A stretch of DNA of 64,000 nt, taken from NCBI GenBank assembly GCA_024235595.1, contig JACKMC010000016.1:7228-71227 (forward strand), read 5' to 3'. The position numbers were made by a program, and so were the translations under genes. The notes below the pieces were generated by a model. The model had not been told where the DNA came from, searched no databases, and was given only the letters and a program-made list of their open reading frames with translations. Shown here one piece after another: positions 16,442 to 24,342 of the stretch. How positions within the stretch are numbered: the stretch's first letter is position 1; each line of letters opens with the position of its first letter. The DNA comes from Zoogloeaceae bacterium (GTDB taxonomy: Bacteria; Pseudomonadota; Gammaproteobacteria; Burkholderiales; Rhodocyclaceae).

Positions 16442-19400
16442 CTACGCCTTGTCCCAGTCCGACCTTTTCAACGCCTCCCCGGCGCCGTCGAACGCTGGCG
16501 CGAACCCGGCCCGGGCGGACGCCGCCGCACCGCTGCCCTGCGCGCCATCGAGGATTCGTGCCACGGTCAGCGCGACCTCGCGCCATGCCTCGGGGTCATC
16601 CGATCGAGGATGAAGAACGCGCCGGGGCGACATCGAGGCCAGGCTCGCCAGCGCCGATTGCTCCAGGTCCGTGGGTAGCACCTCGATCGGCAACACGACA
16701 CAGCGCGCATCGACGAGGCGATCCCTGAGACGGTGCAGCGCGTACTCCAGCCCGGACGAGCGAAGCAGGCCGGGCGTGAGCAACACAACCAGTACCCGTG
16801 CACGCTCGAGCGCAAGAGTGAGCGGTCCGCGCACACCGTCGTCGACCAGCATCGGGTCGCGATCGGAGGCAACGAACAGACGGATCCGGCCCTCGTTTTC
16901 CAGCGGCGCGAGTGCCGCGGCGCATTGTTCGAGCACTTCCGACGGCTGCGAGGCGTCATGCACCACCACCACGATCGGTGCCGGCGCACCCTCTCCCGGC
17001 ACGATCTGCCACGCCGGGCCCGGCGAGCCGTTCAACAGGCGATCGACAACGGTGCGGACCACCTCCGCCTGCTCGAGGTAGGAGAAGTGATTGATGTCGC
17101 CACCCTCGAAGCGCACGAATCGCGCCGGGCGGGTGCGCGCCGCGCCGCCGAACATCGACTCGGTCGCCACCAGCATGTCGTTGTCGCGATCCACCAGCAG
17201 GCCCAGCAGGCCGGCCTTGAGCCGCCCCGCCAGCGAATCGGCGCGGAAGGTGCCCGCAACGATGGCGAGTTCGCTGTCCACCCGTACCCCCTCACGGTTG
17301 AGCATGCGGATCAGCGGCGCGGTCGGCTCCATCGCTCGCAGGCCGGGGACGCGTTCGGGGTCGACGATCGCGTCGAGCAGACGAAGGGGCAGGCTGCCGG
17401 CGTGGCTGCCGACCGTGCCCATCAAGCGCGCAATGCCGCCGAACACCTGCTTGGCGCGCGCCGGATAGGTGGTACCGCGAACCGGGCAGGCGATGCGCAC
17501 GAAATCGACGATGCGCAAGGACTTGCTCATCATTTCCTTGGCAAGCCGCTCGAGCGTCTCGCGCGCGGCACCATCGAAGAGCGCGAAATCGGCCTCGTCG
17601 AAAGGCGCCGCCGTCTCCTCAGTCCTGCCGGCGCTTTCCCAAAAATCGTCGTCCTCCCATCCGGGCTGATCGGCGACGCGGCCGGCGCGGCACAACAGCT
17701 CGCCGATCAGCCCGCCATCGGAGACGCTCAGCACCGTGAGTTCGATGCCGAAGGGCAGCGCCCGCACGAGTTCCAGTGCATTTTCCAGCGGCGATCGCGA
17801 CAGGCCCCAGTGCTCGAAACACAGCATGCGGCCGGAATAGGCAGAAGCAAGCTGCTGCCAGGCAGCGAGATTGTCGGACGACCACATGCCGGCGAAGCTG
17901 CCGAGCATGCTCGAACCCATGCCATGGATGAACAGCAGCGCCCGCCCCTGCAACATCGAGAACGCGTCCGGACCGTTCAGGCTCGGCGGCACCGCTGAGG
18001 CATCGATCGCGTAGAGGCCGGGCTCGGGCACACCGCGTTGCTCGAGCGCGCGGATCGCACGCAGGTCATAGGGCTCGGCCGCCTTGGCCTCGGCGGCTTT
18101 CGTTGCGGCCTTCCGCGGCGCCACCCGAGGCAGCCGATACTCGCCGTCGCCGTGTAGCTGGAAAGCCGCCCAGGCAGGCGAACCCGGGAAGCGGCGGCGG
18201 GTTTCGAGACGCGCGATGAGGGCGGCCTCGGCCACGGTCCCGCCCGCCGTCAGGACCTCGTAGAAGCTGCCAAAGAATACCGAGGCGATCTCGTCCGCCA
18301 CATGCCAGTCGTTCACCAGAACCGCTGACACGAGACCCTCGCGCAGGGCCTCGCCCCAGGACGCTGCGAATCCGGCGCCGGCTCGAGCGCCACCGCGGAT
18401 CACCACGAGTTCCGGCAAGACCTTCAACTGTTCGAGATCGCCCGGGCTAAGGAAGGCGCCGTCACCGATTGGCAGCGAGACGGCCACATCGCGGGGCCTT
18501 TTCCCGCCCGTCGGATCGATCAGGCTTTCGAGATGCAGCGCTCGCCACGGGCGACGATGCAAACGAGTGACAAGTTCTGTTGCCGACGCCTCACTGAGTA
18601 TTTCCACCTCGAAACGCGCCGAGCGGAAGATCTCGTCGATATCGGCGGGGCTCGGCCGGTCGAGATTGGCAACGGAGGCGACAAGCACCGCGTGTCCACT
18701 CGCGTCGTCTGCGCTTCGACGCATGCTGCCGCTTCGGGCGTGCACCAGCCTGCCGTTCAAGCCCCTTTTGCCGAGCAGGTATTCCCATGGGATCCGCGCC
18801 GCGGCGCTGTCGAGATGCAGTTCGATATCGTCATCGGGGGCCAGCATGCTCAGCTGATGCGACTGCAGCAGCGGAATGTCGCGAAACTGTGCGAGCCCCG
18901 CCTCAAGCATGAAGTCGTCAGCGTCGCGAGACGCCGACGCCCACGCCTCGAGCAAGCTTGGTGCGAGCTGTTCGACGGAACCGCCGATGAAGTCAAGTGC
19001 TGTTCCATGTGCGTCCATTTCACCGCGCTGCAAGGTCAGCATGTAACCCTCTCCCATGCCTTCGCGCTGCCCGTGATGCAACTCGAGCCTGCCATAGCCC
19101 GCGCCACCCCCTGCCCAGCGCTCGAAGCCCGGCACTTCGAACGCTTCACCGAGCGCATTGACGAGCTGCACCCGGGCGTGCCCGACCTCGATCTCCTGCG
19201 CCTCCCCGCCCGCAATTGCGTGCGGCATGCGCAGCAGCCGATCGTCCTCGTCCTGCCACAGCACTTCCACCAGGCGCGGCTCGCTATCCGGCACCGGCAG
19301 CGCGAATCCCGCGCGCTGCGCCCCCACGCCGAGAACGAGGAGCGGGCCGCGGCGGGCTATGCCGAGCCGGGCCAGCGGCAGCTCTGACAGGATCCGTGTG

Positions 19401-20002
19401 GGCGAGACGCCTTCAGGCCGCGTGGCCGTCGCGTGGCCAGCCTGTGCCGCGAGCAGGCGCAGGGCCTGGCCCGCGCTGGTCCCGAAGCTCTCGGCCGGAA
19501 GGCGGGCGACGGCCTGGCCGGCCCATGCGGCAAGGCCGGGGCGGGACCCATCCAGCACACCCTTGACGGCGCTGGCGAGCGCCTCCTCGATCTCGTCGAG
19601 CTCGCCCATCACCGCCGCCCAGGCAACCCGCTCCTCGAGCGCCAGCGCGGGCGAAAGCCCGGTGTGCACCGCAGCCATCACGCCGCGCGCCTCGAGGATG
19701 CGCTGGCGCTCGCCTTCGTCGTCCGCCTGCCAGGCCGCGGCGAGCTGCTCGCGCAGGCGTTCGCTCACTGCCGGCTCGAAGCGCAGGCCGCCCGCGCTGC
19801 GCGCCTTGACCAGCGGGCTGTGCCACAACTCGGCCTCGATCCAGGCCCCCGTGCGGGGCAGCAGGGCGAGCCGCATGCTGCGCAGCAAGGGCGCGTCGAT
19901 CGCGACCGCGGGCGCCAGCAGCCGGGCCAGCTCGAGCGCATCGGGGCAACGCCGTGCCAGCACCTCGAGCCGGGCGTCGGCCCAGGCTTCACGCTCAGAC
20001 AT
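16442..20002 (-). CDS. CHAT-like / alpha-beta hydrolase / TIR-like effector protein
   Basis: 1186 residues, last gene of the TIR-MoxR-vWA operon. Residues 1-390: unassigned, helical. ~393-625: CHAT (caspase-like) fold, with PWEYLLG, SLPIGDGAFLSPGDLEQL and GDGEYRL landmarks, but the usual catalytic His (GHG) reads LESLID near 491-496 and the Cys site reads IRGGAR at 535-540, so it looks proteolytically dead. ~630-645: Ala/Lys linker. ~685-990: alpha/beta hydrolase with FIHGMGSS, nucleophile elbow SVSDGG (Ser761), CPVRGTTY and INHF (His972). ~1008-1152: TIR-like Rossmann domain (IVVVVHDAS, RVLVVLLTPGLLRSSG). Start ATG at 20002 overlaps the vWA stop by 8 bases. Probable effector or scaffold of a conflict system. 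Confidence 0.7.
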   Translation of the reverse strand: MSEREAWADARLEVLARRCPDALELARLLAPAVAIDAPLLRSMRLALLPRTGAWIEAELWHSPLVKARSAGGLRFEPAVSERLREQLAAAWQADDEGERQRILEARGVMAAVHTGLSPALALEERVAWAAVMGELDEIEEALASAVKGVLDGSRPGLAAWAGQAVARLPAESFGTSAGQALRLLAAQAGHATATRPEGVSPTRILSELPLARLGIARRGPLLVLGVGAQRAGFALPVPDSEPRLVEVLWQDEDDRLLRMPHAIAGGEAQEIEVGHARVQLVNALGEAFEVPGFERWAGGGAGYGRLELHHGQREGMGEGYMLTLQRGEMDAHGTALDFIGGSVEQLAPSLLEAWASASRDADDFMLEAGLAQFRDIPLLQSHQLSMLAPDDDIELHLDSAAARIPWEYLLGKRGLNGRLVHARSGSMRRSADDASGHAVLVASVANLDRPSPADIDEIFRSARFEVEILSEASATELVTRLHRRPWRALHLESLIDPTGGKRPRDVAVSLPIGDGAFLSPGDLEQLKVLPELVVIRGGARAGAGFAASWGEALREGLVSAVLVNDWHVADEIASVFFGSFYEVLTAGGTVAEAALIARLETRRRFPGSPAWAAFQLHGDGEYRLPRVAPRKAATKAAEAKAAEPYDLRAIRALEQRGVPEPGLYAIDASAVPPSLNGPDAFSMLQGRALLFIHGMGSSMLGSFAGMWSSDNLAAWQQLASAYSGRMLCFEHWGLSRSPLENALELVRALPFGIELTVLSVSDGGLIGELLCRAGRVADQPGWEDDDFWESAGRTEETAAPFDEADFALFDGAARETLERLAKEMMSKSLRIVDFVRIACPVRGTTYPARAKQVFGGIARLMGTVGSHAGSLPLRLLDAIVDPERVPGLRAMEPTAPLIRMLNREGVRVDSELAIVAGTFRADSLAGRLKAGLLGLLVDRDNDMLVATESMFGGAARTRPARFVRFEGGDINHFSYLEQAEVVRTVVDRLLNGSPGPAWQIVPGEGAPAPIVVVVHDASQPSEVLEQCAAALAPLENEGRIRLFVASDRDPMLVDDGVRGPLTLALERARVLVVLLTPGLLRSSGLEYALHRLRDRLVDARCVVLPIEVLPTDLEQSALASLASMSPRRVLHPRSDDPEAWREVALTVARILDGAQGSGAAASARAGFAPAFDGAGEALKRSDWDKA

Positions 20003-20957
20003 CGTGGCGCTCCAGCAGGCGGCGCACCTGCGCGGCCGAGGTCGGCCGGTCCCACTCGACGAAGGCGATGCACTCGCCAAGCGCCGACGGCACATGGGCG
20101 CGCGGCCAGGGTGAGAGCACCGTGAGGCGCGAGCCGCGAGCGGCGAGCCGGGCGGCGAACTCGAGCCATTCCTGCACGCCGGCGCGGGCGAGGTGGTCCG
20201 GCGGTGCGCCGAGCCCCAGATCGCTGACCGCGACTACCGGCACGCCCGGCTGCGGCGCACGCCAGGCCACGTCATCCGCATCGGCGAAGACGCCGCGCAG
20301 CGGGCAGTCGGCAAACAGCCACTCCTCCATGTGCGCCTCGCCCACGGCCTCGACGAAGCGCTCCGAGAGCGCGATCTGGTCAGCCGCGAAGGCTTCCATG
20401 CCGGGTGAGACGTCGATCAGCAATTGCACGCCGAGGGTCAGCGTCCAGCGCCGCAGGCGCGGAATCCGCCTGAGCGGATGGCCGTTGGCCAGCTCGCGCA
20501 CCAGCCGGGCTTCGTCGATGGCACGGCCGGGCAGGCGCCGGGCGGCCAGCGTGGTCACCAGGGTGCGGGCCCACTCGGGGCGGAACAGCTCGGGTGGCGC
20601 CGCCGCGGGGCGGGCCACGGTATCGGCGCGGGCGAGCGCTTCGACCGCCTGCCATTCGCGTTGCGGATCGCGCTCGCGCAGCGGCTCGCTGGCGCGCGGC
20701 AGATCGGGCACGAAGTGCTGCGGCACGGGCCGTGCGGGCGGCGGCCCGGCTGGCGGCGGATGCGGCGCCGCCCGCTCGGGGCGGGCGGGTTCGGGCAAGG
20801 GCGCGGGCGCGACGGGTTCCGGCGGCGGGGCCTCGATGGCCGCCAGCTCGAAGCCGAGCAGGCGTGCGACTGCGGCCTGGGTAGCTTCGTCGCCGGGGGC
20901 GAGCGCCTGCCAGCTTCTCAGCAGCTCACCGAGCCAGATCTCGCTGCCGTGTTTCAT
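19995..20957 (-). CDS. vWA-like partner of MoxR, proline-rich
   Basis: 320 residues. Short N-terminal helical part, a Pro/Ala-rich disordered linker (~43-90), then a C-terminal vWA-like domain from ~170: LGVQLLIDVSPGMEAF with the metal site reading DVSPG (182-186) instead of DxSxS, and VVAVSDLGLG (~241-250). vWA proteins pair with MoxR ATPases as substrate or client adaptors. ATG at 20957 shares ATGA with the MoxR stop. The altered metal site suggests that metal binding may be lost or non-classical. Confidence 0.65.
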   Translation of the reverse strand: MKHGSEIWLGELLRSWQALAPGDEATQAAVARLLGFELAAIEAPPPEPVAPAPLPEPARPERAAPHPPPAGPPPARPVPQHFVPDLPRASEPLRERDPQREWQAVEALARADTVARPAAAPPELFRPEWARTLVTTLAARRLPGRAIDEARLVRELANGHPLRRIPRLRRWTLTLGVQLLIDVSPGMEAFAADQIALSERFVEAVGEAHMEEWLFADCPLRGVFADADDVAWRAPQPGVPVVAVSDLGLGAPPDHLARAGVQEWLEFAARLAARGSRLTVLSPWPRAHVPSALGECIAFVEWDRPTSAAQVRRLLERHDV

Positions 20958-22024
20958 GATTCGTGCCAGTCGTCCTTGAGCAGGGTCGCGCGCTGCAGCG
21001 CTTCCCATGCCGGGCCGCCACCAACGCCGATGCCCAGCGTGAGCGCGGCGCGCACCGCATCGAGGTATTCCGCGGTGCCGGGCAGGCGGCGCCGGCTCGC
21101 GGCGCGTTCCTCGCGCAGCGCTTCCAGGCGTTTGGCGATCTCGCGCGCGAGCTTCTCCTCCGCTTCGCCAAAGGATCGCTTGGGCGGACGGTTGAAATGC
21201 AGCCGCGCGATCCCGACGAGTCGCTCCACTCCCGGGTGCTCGAGGCGGTGCACGATGCAGCGGCGCACGAAGGCGGGCGGCAGTTCGCGCTCCTCGTTGG
21301 TGGTGATGACCACCAGCAGGCGGCTCATCGCTTGGCCCGCTGCGCCCAGCGCCGGCTCCGCGCCGCCGGCCAGCGTCACCTTGACCGGCCGCTCGCGGAT
21401 GTCGGAAACCTCGAAGGCCATCGAGCCGAGCGGCACCAGCAAGGCATTGGGCAGGTCGGGGTCGGCCTTGTCGAGCTCGTCGATCAACACCACCGCGCGA
21501 TCGACGGCACGGCTCGCGTTGAGTTCCGCGTTGGGCTCACCTGCCGGGGCCGGTTCGGGGCAGGTGCTGTCGGCATGCCAGCCGCGCAGCGCCGCCGATT
21601 CGCGATCGAAGACCCACCACAGCACGCCGGGCTCGATGTAGTCGTAGTCGGACAGCGGCGCCTTGTCGCCTTGCGCACCGCGGGTCTGGGCGTCGGCGAG
21701 GCGGCGTACCAGGTCGTACTTCCAGAGCAGATCCTGGGCGCTGCTGTGGCTGGTGATCACGGTCTCGTAGTAGCGATAGCCGAGATTGCGGGCGATGAAG
21801 GCGGCCAGCGAGGACTTGCCCGAACCTGGTTCGCCACGCAGCAGCAGCGGCCGGCCGGTGGCCAGCGCCACCTCGACCGCCATCTGCAGGTGCGGATCGT
21901 AGTCGTACAGCCGGCCGTCGCGGCGGTCGGGGGCATCGAGCGCCTCGCCGCTGCCCGGCGGCAGGGCCTCGTTCGCAAGCGGGGCGATCAGCCCGGTATA
22001 GACCAGTGTGGTGTCAGTGCTCAT
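20954..22024 (-). CDS. MoxR-family AAA+ ATPase
   Basis: 356 residues. Walker A GEPGSGKSS (64-72), Walker B VVLIDELDKAD (178-188), sensor-1 TTN (241-243) and candidate arginine finger in AFVRRC (251-256) are all present, so ATP hydrolysis is expected. An insertion at ~115-170 (YDYIEPGVLWWVF) is typical of MoxR proteins in conflict loci. C-terminal lid region is basic and helical. Start overlaps the TIR stop by 11 bases; stop overlaps the vWA start. Likely remodels or activates the effector together with the vWA protein. Confidence 0.85.
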   Translation of the reverse strand: MSTDTTLVYTGLIAPLANEALPPGSGEALDAPDRRDGRLYDYDPHLQMAVEVALATGRPLLLRGEPGSGKSSLAAFIARNLGYRYYETVITSHSSAQDLLWKYDLVRRLADAQTRGAQGDKAPLSDYDYIEPGVLWWVFDRESAALRGWHADSTCPEPAPAGEPNAELNASRAVDRAVVLIDELDKADPDLPNALLVPLGSMAFEVSDIRERPVKVTLAGGAEPALGAAGQAMSRLLVVITTNEERELPPAFVRRCIVHRLEHPGVERLVGIARLHFNRPPKRSFGEAEEKLAREIAKRLEALREERAASRRRLPGTAEYLDAVRAALTLGIGVGGGPAWEALQRATLLKDDWHES

Positions 22025-23330
22025 CGGAAACTCCGGGGGCTAGATCGAGTATCGAGGACTTGCCCAGATAGGCGGCGTCCTCGCGGGCATTGTCGAGGGC
22101 GGGCAGCAGCCGCACCATCGCGGGCAACCCTGCAGGAACGCGCTCGAAGTGGCGGCCGGCAAGCTGCAGGCAGGTGGCGGAGGCGAGCGCGACGTCGGCG
22201 GCGAGGCCCTCGCAAAGGCCCTGCTCGAGCGCCGCCGCCTCGCCGAAGATGACGAAGAAGGGCCGGTCGCGGACCCGCTCGGCAAGCAGATGCATACGCC
22301 GCGGCGGTACCCGCAGCCGCGTCGCGATGCCCGCCTTGAGGCTCGCAAGGGCTTCTGCGGCCTGGCCCTCGCCCAGCGCTTCGTCGAACTCGAGGCGCCG
22401 GTTGGCGAGCCACGGCGGGCAGCACCAGGCGCGCCGCAGGTAATCGTCGGCCACCTCGGGATCGTCGGTGTTGAGTGCGTAGGCGTGCCACTCGCCATCG
22501 GGCAGCACAGCCAGCGCGGCGGCGGCGGCAGGGTCGACCCACATCGGCAGAAGCTTGTCGGCGAGCCGGGTGAAGGCCTCGGCGTTGCGGGCAGCCAGTA
22601 CGGTGACGATGCGCTCGAGCGCCTTGCTGGTGCGCGGCAGTTCCGCCCGCAGCAGATAGTGGGCAACGGTGCGGCCGCGGTCTTCGAAGTGCGCCCAGTC
22701 GTCTTCGGCGATACCGAGCGGCTCACGGGTCAGGGAGAGGATTTCGTCGCCGAGCGGCTCGAGGATGCGCGTCACCTCGGCGATCCACTGGCGCATCTCG
22801 TCGTCCTCGCCCTCGTGCGAGAGATCCTTGAAGCGCCCGGCGATGCGCGCGGCGAGCTCATCCGCCTCGGCACGCGAGAAACCGACCGTGCCTTCGACCC
22901 TTGCCGCCTGGATGTCCGAGATCTGCAACGGACCGAAGCCGGCTGCGGCCAGCGCCTCGTCGGTAAGCGCACCGAGGCGCACCGGGATGAGCCGGAAGTC
23001 GGGCCGCAGGTGGCGCCGCCAGGTCAGCACCGTGGCTTCCTGCAGCACCCATTTCGACTCGATCGCGTCCTCGCTGAGCAGCAGCACCGCGCCATCGCAA
23101 TCGCCCAGCCAGCGCAGCAGCTTGATCGGCCAGCGATCGCCGGGGTCGAGCAGCTTGCGGTCGAGCAACACCTCGAAGTCGTCGCCGAGCAATCGCTCGA
23201 CCTCGTCGCGGATGTGACGTGCATACTTGAGCCGCTGCTTGCGCGGGTCGGCCTCGTCCTCGAAAGGAACGTCGTCGGCAATCTCGACGTCCTTGCAGCT
23301 ATGGCTGATGAAGATTCGCGCCCTGGTCAT
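22014..23330 (-). CDS. TIR-domain protein with C-terminal helical region
   Basis: 438 residues. N-terminal TIR domain (~4-150): RIFISHSCKD, DFEVLLDRKLLDPGD, AVLLLSEDAIESKWVLQEATVL with the candidate catalytic Glu98 in the SxWxxxE position, consistent with NAD+-cleaving TIRs. Residues ~180-438 are helical with no domain I recognise; DDEMRQWIAEVTRIL and DPEVADDYLRRAWCCPPWL stand out. ATG at 23330 places the first TIR strand at the N-terminus; an upstream GTG at 23372 is possible but has no good ribosome site. First gene of the operon; 105 bases after the ankyrin gene on the same strand. Confidence 0.8.
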   Translation of the reverse strand: MTRARIFISHSCKDVEIADDVPFEDEADPRKQRLKYARHIRDEVERLLGDDFEVLLDRKLLDPGDRWPIKLLRWLGDCDGAVLLLSEDAIESKWVLQEATVLTWRRHLRPDFRLIPVRLGALTDEALAAAGFGPLQISDIQAARVEGTVGFSRAEADELAARIAGRFKDLSHEGEDDEMRQWIAEVTRILEPLGDEILSLTREPLGIAEDDWAHFEDRGRTVAHYLLRAELPRTSKALERIVTVLAARNAEAFTRLADKLLPMWVDPAAAAALAVLPDGEWHAYALNTDDPEVADDYLRRAWCCPPWLANRRLEFDEALGEGQAAEALASLKAGIATRLRVPPRRMHLLAERVRDRPFFVIFGEAAALEQGLCEGLAADVALASATCLQLAGRHFERVPAGLPAMVRLLPALDNAREDAAYLGKSSILDLAPGVSDEH

Positions 23331-23435
23331 GAGAATCGCATCGCTCGAGGGCGCTCCCGAAAACGCGAGCACGACTCGACGCGCAGCCTGATGATCGGCG
23401 ATCCGCCACGGGCCATGCCGGTCGTCATCTGCAAC

Positions 23436-24098
23436 TCAGCGTGCGCCAAGGGCCGCGGCCACCTCGGGGTGACCCGCCTGCTGTGCGATCTGGGCAGCCG
23501 TGAGGCCGCGATCATCGCGCAATCCGGCATGTGCGCCGCGAGCCTGCAAGACCTGCACAACCGGCAGATGACCCTGGCCGGCAGCCCACATCAGGGCGGT
23601 GAGTTCATGCTCATAGGGGGCATCGACCGCCACGCCATTGTCGAGCAACAGGGTGACGAGTTCGCCATGACCCTGTCCCGCGGCGTAGACCATCGCGCTG
23701 CGATGCAACCGATCGATCGGCTCGGTGTGCGCGCCGGCGGCGATCAGCCGCTGCGCGACCGCCAGGTAACCACCGTAGCACGCCGCCATGAGCGGTGTGA
23801 CGCCTTCGAGGGAGGCAAGGTTTACGTCGGCGCCCGCCTGCAGCATCGCATCGGCGAGGGCCAGGTTGCCTTTCTCCGAGGCCATCAGCAGCACGCTCTT
23901 GCCAATGCGGTTGCGCGAGTTGGGCGCCGCCCCGCGTGAGAGGGCCTCGCTCACCTGCGCAAGGTCGCCCTGCCGTCCGGCCACCAGCAGCCGGGCATTC
24001 AGATTCGGATTGCTGGGCGCCTGCGCGGCGGCCATGCCCGAGAGCAGGCACAGGCCACCCAGCCAGCATGCCGCGATCCACCGCAGGTTGATTGCCAT
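23436..24098 (-). CDS. Exported ankyrin-repeat protein
   Basis: 220 residues: signal peptide ending at MAAAQA (~residue 26), then five to six ankyrin repeats (GQGHGELVTLLLDNGVAVDA, EGVTPLMAACYGGYLAVAQ and others) to the C-terminus. Start at 24098 has AAGGAG about 10 bases upstream; the longer frame to 24542 is antisense to the dehydrogenase gene. Periplasmic ankyrin proteins are protein-binding modules. It diverges from the quinoprotein gene and precedes the TIR-MoxR operon by 105 bases, so it could belong to either unit or stand alone. Confidence 0.75.
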   Translation of the reverse strand: MAINLRWIAACWLGGLCLLSGMAAAQAPSNPNLNARLLVAGRQGDLAQVSEALSRGAAPNSRNRIGKSVLLMASEKGNLALADAMLQAGADVNLASLEGVTPLMAACYGGYLAVAQRLIAAGAHTEPIDRLHRSAMVYAAGQGHGELVTLLLDNGVAVDAPYEHELTALMWAAGQGHLPVVQVLQARGAHAGLRDDRGLTAAQIAQQAGHPEVAAALGAR

Positions 24099-24342
24099 GG
24101 CGAATGTCTCCTTCTGTTGTGGCTGCAGGAAAGCAGCTCCGCGAACGCGATTGCTTTGTTCAAAATTAGCACTAATCTGGGGTGAGAGGCGACGAGAGTG
24201 GAGCAGCGGTGCCATATCCACGACCCGCCGCCCGGCAATCGCCTGGTCGGCCACCTTGGGTTCGTGTTTCCAGCATCGGGAAACGCTTCGTCGTGGGTGC
24301 AGCCGCAGCGACTCGAATACAAGATTGAACGAGGAGACGATC

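Noticed and set aside
23331..23372. GTG start extending the TIR protein by 14 residues
   Set aside because: No ribosome site and the TIR domain starts at the ATG at 23330.
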